Assembly (NCBI GenBank): GCA_020636075.1
Contig: JACJYO010000013.1
Coordinates: forward strand, 62,001 to 126,000
Source: Lewinellaceae bacterium
GTDB taxonomy: Bacteria; Bacteroidota; Bacteroidia; Chitinophagales; Saprospiraceae
Length of the DNA: 64,000 nt
Direction: 5' to 3'
Shown: one piece after another, positions 61,102-64,000 of the stretch
How positions within the stretch are numbered: the first letter of the stretch is position 1
Layout: each line of letters begins with the position of its first letter
Translations under genes and position numbers: made by a program
Notes under the pieces: model-generated
Told to the model about the DNA's origin: nothing
Databases searched by the model: none
Seen by the model: the letters and a program-made list of their open reading frames with translations, nothing else

Positions 61102-62187
61102 TCATTCATTATGAATCGCGCCCACCAGATACCACAGGCCAGGCCCGTCAAACTGCTCGAAAATCAACACCAGACTTTTGTCGTTTTTCCGGAATTCAGC
61201 AAAAACGCAGTCCGGGTGCTTGGCTGCAATGGCGTTTGCAGAAAGCCCAAATTTTCCGGAAAACGCGATCTCGTTGAAGCGTACATCGCTTGCGGACAGG
61301 AAGTCCTGATCGTAAATGTAGGTTTTGTAATAATTGATAAACCCGCTTACAATGGACGGTTCCGTGGCGGATACTTTGCCCCAGTCATATTTTACCGGGT
61401 TAAACATGGCGTTCTTAAGCGACTGCACTGGGAGTGCTTTTCCGCTTGCTTTGAGGCCCGCCGGATAAAAATGAATGCCTTTTTCCGGGTGAATATATTT
61501 TTCAGCCAGGCGTTCGAAGTTGGCCCGCTGGAAATAAGTCATCGCATATTTGGAACGCGCTTTTATCGCGCGTTCGGCATGCTCTGGCGTCATGAGTTTG
61601 GCAGGCGCCGGTTTTGCTTGGGCAGGTTGGGAGGCTGCGGCGGTTGGCTGTTCGCCGGCGGTTGCTGTTTCAGGTGGGGTAGTTTGGTTTGCCGAAATGG
61701 AATCTGCGGGTAGCAGGGAGGCATAAGCGTTATTGCCCGAGGTCTTTTTTGTGGTAATTGCCGACGCCTTACCCGGAGCGCTAAACGATCGATAGAAAAG
61801 CACGGCAACCGCAAGCAATAACACACCAAAAAGGGTGGATAAAATAATGCGCCAGCGCTCCTGTCTGGAATAGAGCCATTCTGCCCGGTTATCCAGTTCA
61901 TCCAAAGCCTGTTGCATGGCCTGCCATTGGCGATTCAAAAACGAGACGTTTTCCTGCATGGCGTGGTGGCGCTGACTTAGTTGCGTCAGATCATCCTGTA
62001 AGCCCTGTTGGCCCCAACCGGTGGATGTTTTTTGTTGGATTTCCGCCAGGCTCGATCGAATTGTTGCCAATTCGGATTCCGTATGCCTGCGCTGTTCATC
62101 GTCCTGATGAAACTGGTCAACCATTTTTTTGAAATGGTCAAGATTGGCTTTTAGGTCAGCAAGTGTATTATCTCGGTTTTCAGGCAT
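61102..62187 (-). CDS. Hypothetical coiled-coil membrane protein
   Basis: 361 residues from the ATG at 62187 (MPENRDNTLADLKANLDHF); a longer frame adds 24 residues with a weaker start. An N-terminal coiled coil (about 5-105, rich in Gln, Glu and Leu heptads) precedes one membrane helix (about 112-132, IILSTLFGVLLLAVAVLFY). A low-complexity Thr/Pro/Ala linker (about 160-195) and a C-terminal domain (about 200-361) follow. The domain contains KYAMTYFQRANFERLAEKYIHP and ends EQFDGPGLWYLVGAIHNE. The family is not recognised. The coiled coil is probably cytoplasmic and the C-terminal domain periplasmic. Confidence 0.7.
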   Translation of the reverse strand: MPENRDNTLADLKANLDHFKKMVDQFHQDDEQRRHTESELATIRSSLAEIQQKTSTGWGQQGLQDDLTQLSQRHHAMQENVSFLNRQWQAMQQALDELDNRAEWLYSRQERWRIILSTLFGVLLLAVAVLFYRSFSAPGKASAITTKKTSGNNAYASLLPADSISANQTTPPETATAGEQPTAAASQPAQAKPAPAKLMTPEHAERAIKARSKYAMTYFQRANFERLAEKYIHPEKGIHFYPAGLKASGKALPVQSLKNAMFNPVKYDWGKVSATEPSIVSGFINYYKTYIYDQDFLSASDVRFNEIAFSGKFGLSANAIAAKHPDCVFAEFRKNDKSLVLIFEQFDGPGLWYLVGAIHNE

Positions 62188-62367
62188 GATTTGACGACAT
62201 TTATTAGCCTGGAATAAAAAAATCAGCGTGTGTTCTATGAACAACGTAGAGTTTGGCAATTCTTATGCCACCAGAGGGTGAGTTTAACGCTAGCTGCCGT
62301 TTTGTCGTCTACCATTCAATTGCTTTGCGCAGCCTGTCCGGAGCCGGGGTGATTCCTGCGAATCCGG

Positions 62368-63741
62368 TTACTTCTGAACAACCACCCGCTCGCTCCGGAC
62401 CACGCGGCCTTCAATGCTGAACACGACCACATACTGACCGGAGTACAGCAACCGGGTATCCAGGTAACCAATCGTACTGCCGGGTTGCAGGGTAGCCTGC
62501 TGCATTTGCCTGCCGTTGATATCAAACAGGCTGACGGTCAATTTTTCTTTGAGTAAACCTGCTAGTTGCACGGCGATAAAATCGCTCGAAGGGTTGGGGT
62601 AAAGCGTCGTTTTGATTTTATCGGCACTTAGTTCAAATACCGCTGTGGCAGGGTTGTAGGTTGTGACCACTTCATTGATGGTCTGCACTTTAGAAGCCGA
62701 CACAACACCATAATATGTGGGGCCGACCACATAGGGATATGCCGAATTCCAGTTGTCATCCACCGTGGCAAAGTAGCAGTAAATGCCGTCGGGATACTCC
62801 GGCGTGACACAAAAACGGCCGTTGTGCTCATCCAGATAATCGGATTCCGGGTGACTGACGAACATATAATCCTCCCGAAAATAACCCAGCGGATAGGTCG
62901 TGCTTACGGCGGGCCCGTTCGCCACATCGGCGCCTGTGGGCGATGTGGTGCGCTGGGTAATATTGCGCAATTGGTACCCGGATTTCATGCGCACGATCCC
63001 GCCTGTGCCATCCGTGTTTTTGTAGGCGTAAGCCCCGTAAATCGGGAAACCGTCGTATGCAAATCCTAAAAGCGGAGCGTGCTTGGTTGTATCAATGGCA
63101 TATAACCCGTCGGCCGGGTACAAGTCGCAGACATTGGAAACAACCATGCGGTCGAGATCGAAGGCCGAAGGGTTTTGGTGGTGGTGGTAATTGCCCATAG
63201 CGGGGTGTGCTTTGGCACAGTCGAAACCATGGCGTTCGGCAGGTATGGCATCCCGGTTCCAGGCTTGCTGGCTTTGCATCCCACCCGGACAGGGTGGATT
63301 GCCAGGGCCACCGCAAAGAGCCGACGTATTCGGGTTCCAGGCGACACCGTCGCGGTAGTCGAACAACGCCACGCCATTGATAAATACACCGATGTTGCCG
63401 GGATTTGTCGCGGTAGGAGTTCCGGCGTTTTTGACAGGGTGGAGCGGCAGTTTAAAATAGCCGGTTTGCTCGGAGGCGAGCGACGGGTTTCCATCCAAAA
63501 ACGGTCCGGTGATGTATGCCGGAATGCCGGTGGCGTCCACGTACACCCAGTTATCGGAGTACTGTACCTGCTGCACGTTGGCCAGTACGTTGTCCTGGAT
63601 GGGCGTTGGATTGCCCTGCACGTAGTGCTGCCCTTTCAGGTTAGTGGTATTGATGAGCCAGCTGGTAATGGCCGGGTTAGTCTGGGCGTTTATCTGCAAA
63701 CAAACAGCGGTGAGGCAAATGGAAAGGATGATTTTCTTCAT
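62368..63741 (-). CDS. YHYH domain protein with T9SS type A sorting domain
   Basis: 457 residues from the ATG at 63741 (MKKIILSICLTAVCLQINAQ); a longer frame adds nine residues before the signal peptide. The YHYH domain (about 30-370) has the defining GNYHHHQNPSAFDLDRM and GFAYDGFPIYGAYAYK stretches and the segment CVTPEYPDGIYCYFATVDDNWNS, shortened here in meaning by overlap with strands. The last 80 residues form a T9SS type A sorting domain (TLYPNPSSDFIAVQLAG ... YSGQYVVVFSIEGRVV), so it is exported to the surface. YHYH proteins have no settled function; in this phylum they are often next to cytochrome c peroxidase-like genes, as here. Confidence 0.85.
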   Translation of the reverse strand: MKKIILSICLTAVCLQINAQTNPAITSWLINTTNLKGQHYVQGNPTPIQDNVLANVQQVQYSDNWVYVDATGIPAYITGPFLDGNPSLASEQTGYFKLPLHPVKNAGTPTATNPGNIGVFINGVALFDYRDGVAWNPNTSALCGGPGNPPCPGGMQSQQAWNRDAIPAERHGFDCAKAHPAMGNYHHHQNPSAFDLDRMVVSNVCDLYPADGLYAIDTTKHAPLLGFAYDGFPIYGAYAYKNTDGTGGIVRMKSGYQLRNITQRTTSPTGADVANGPAVSTTYPLGYFREDYMFVSHPESDYLDEHNGRFCVTPEYPDGIYCYFATVDDNWNSAYPYVVGPTYYGVVSASKVQTINEVVTTYNPATAVFELSADKIKTTLYPNPSSDFIAVQLAGLLKEKLTVSLFDINGRQMQQATLQPGSTIGYLDTRLLYSGQYVVVFSIEGRVVRSERVVVQK

Positions 63742-63816
63742 GGTCGAATTAATTGCTGAATTGAACATTTTGGGCTTAGACGACCATTCCCAAAGATTCC
63801 TTCGCCCGGCTTGAAA

Positions 63817-64000
63817 TTATTTTCGTGGAAAGGCAAAATCAGGGTTAAACAGAAAGTCCCGGTCTGTGAGCGTCAGCAGGAAGGCGACCAAATCCACCTT
63901 TTCGTTGGAGGAAAGTTTAATGCCGAGGCTGTCTGCCCGGGCGTAGTGGTTGAGTACGTCCTGCAGGTTGCGGAACCGGCCATCGTGCATGTACGGGTAG
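63817..64000 (-). CDS. Cytochrome-c peroxidase-like protein (C-terminal fragment)
   Basis: Only the last 60 residues are in the window; the gene runs off the right edge. They begin YPYMHDGRFRNLQDVLNHYA, the conserved end of MauG/CcpA-type di-haem peroxidases, and finish VDLVAFLLTLTDRDF plus a short tail. The frame is open to the window end. It lies 75 bases upstream of the YHYH gene on the same strand, so the two are probably one operon. Enzymes of this family reduce hydrogen peroxide in the periplasm or oxidise haem-linked substrates. Confidence 0.8.
   Translation of the reverse strand, partial: YPYMHDGRFRNLQDVLNHYARADSLGIKLSSNEKVDLVAFLLTLTDRDFLFNPDFAFPRK

Overview
The window comes from a Bacteroidota chromosome, most likely a member of the Saprospiria. 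Four things point there. Many large exported proteins end in type IX secretion (T9SS) sorting domains, both the gliding-motility type B form and the type A form. There is a PorP/SprF-type outer-membrane protein. Several genes are preceded by the phylum's TAnnTTTG -7 promoter element and few by Shine-Dalgarno sites. The order tRNA-Thr/Tyr/Gly/Thr, tuf, tRNA-Trp, secE, nusG, rplK, rplA, rplJ, rplL, rpoB, rpoC is the usual Bacteroidota arrangement. UGA is used as a stop codon by several genes. No rRNA, CRISPR array or prophage was seen.

Layout. 1-11.8 kb: two paralogous SBBP-repeat adhesin-like proteins (the first cut by the window edge), a PorP/SprF protein with a long extra C-terminal half, and a 1535-residue PKD-like repeat protein; this is a T9SS surface-protein island. 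11.8-15.9 kb: a GNAT acetyltransferase, an unknown membrane protein, and an OmpR-type regulator/kinase pair followed by a PepSY-like exported protein. 15.9-17.8 kb: an IS110-family element with a structured non-coding end (candidate bridge RNA) and several palindromic repeats. 18-28.5 kb: a tandem-repeat secreted protein, envelope-sugar genes (rfbC-, hldD- and lpxH-type), an exported M28 peptidase, an exported dikinase-like protein, a hydrolase, an orphan response regulator and an O-methyltransferase. 28.6-43.7 kb: the tRNA/translation/transcription cluster, with two anomalies: an extra tRNA-like gene with a UCA anticodon before tuf, and an FkbM-type methyltransferase gene between rpoB and rpoC.

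43.7-64 kb: a 263-bp nested palindrome, a DUF2267 protein, a ROK protein with a CBS protein, a PA14-OmpA protein, a Septu-like ATPase/HNH defence pair, two unknown lipoprotein-like genes, and a very large hybrid two-component regulator carrying two palindromes in frame inside its coding sequence. That regulator is followed by a BspA-type leucine-rich repeat surface protein, which it may control. The right end has a phosphodiester glycosidase, a coiled-coil membrane protein, a YHYH-domain T9SS cargo and the C-terminus of a cytochrome-c peroxidase-like protein.

The non-coding DNA is unusually rich in long, often nested inverted repeats (1.5, 17.6, 21.7, 28.9, 34.4, 43.8 and 59.8 kb, plus the two inside the hybrid kinase). 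Their sequences differ but their architecture is similar. The most unusual items are the UCA tRNA-like gene, the in-frame palindromes, the exported dikinase with glucan-water-dikinase-like domain order, the gene between rpoB and rpoC, and the IS110 non-coding end.
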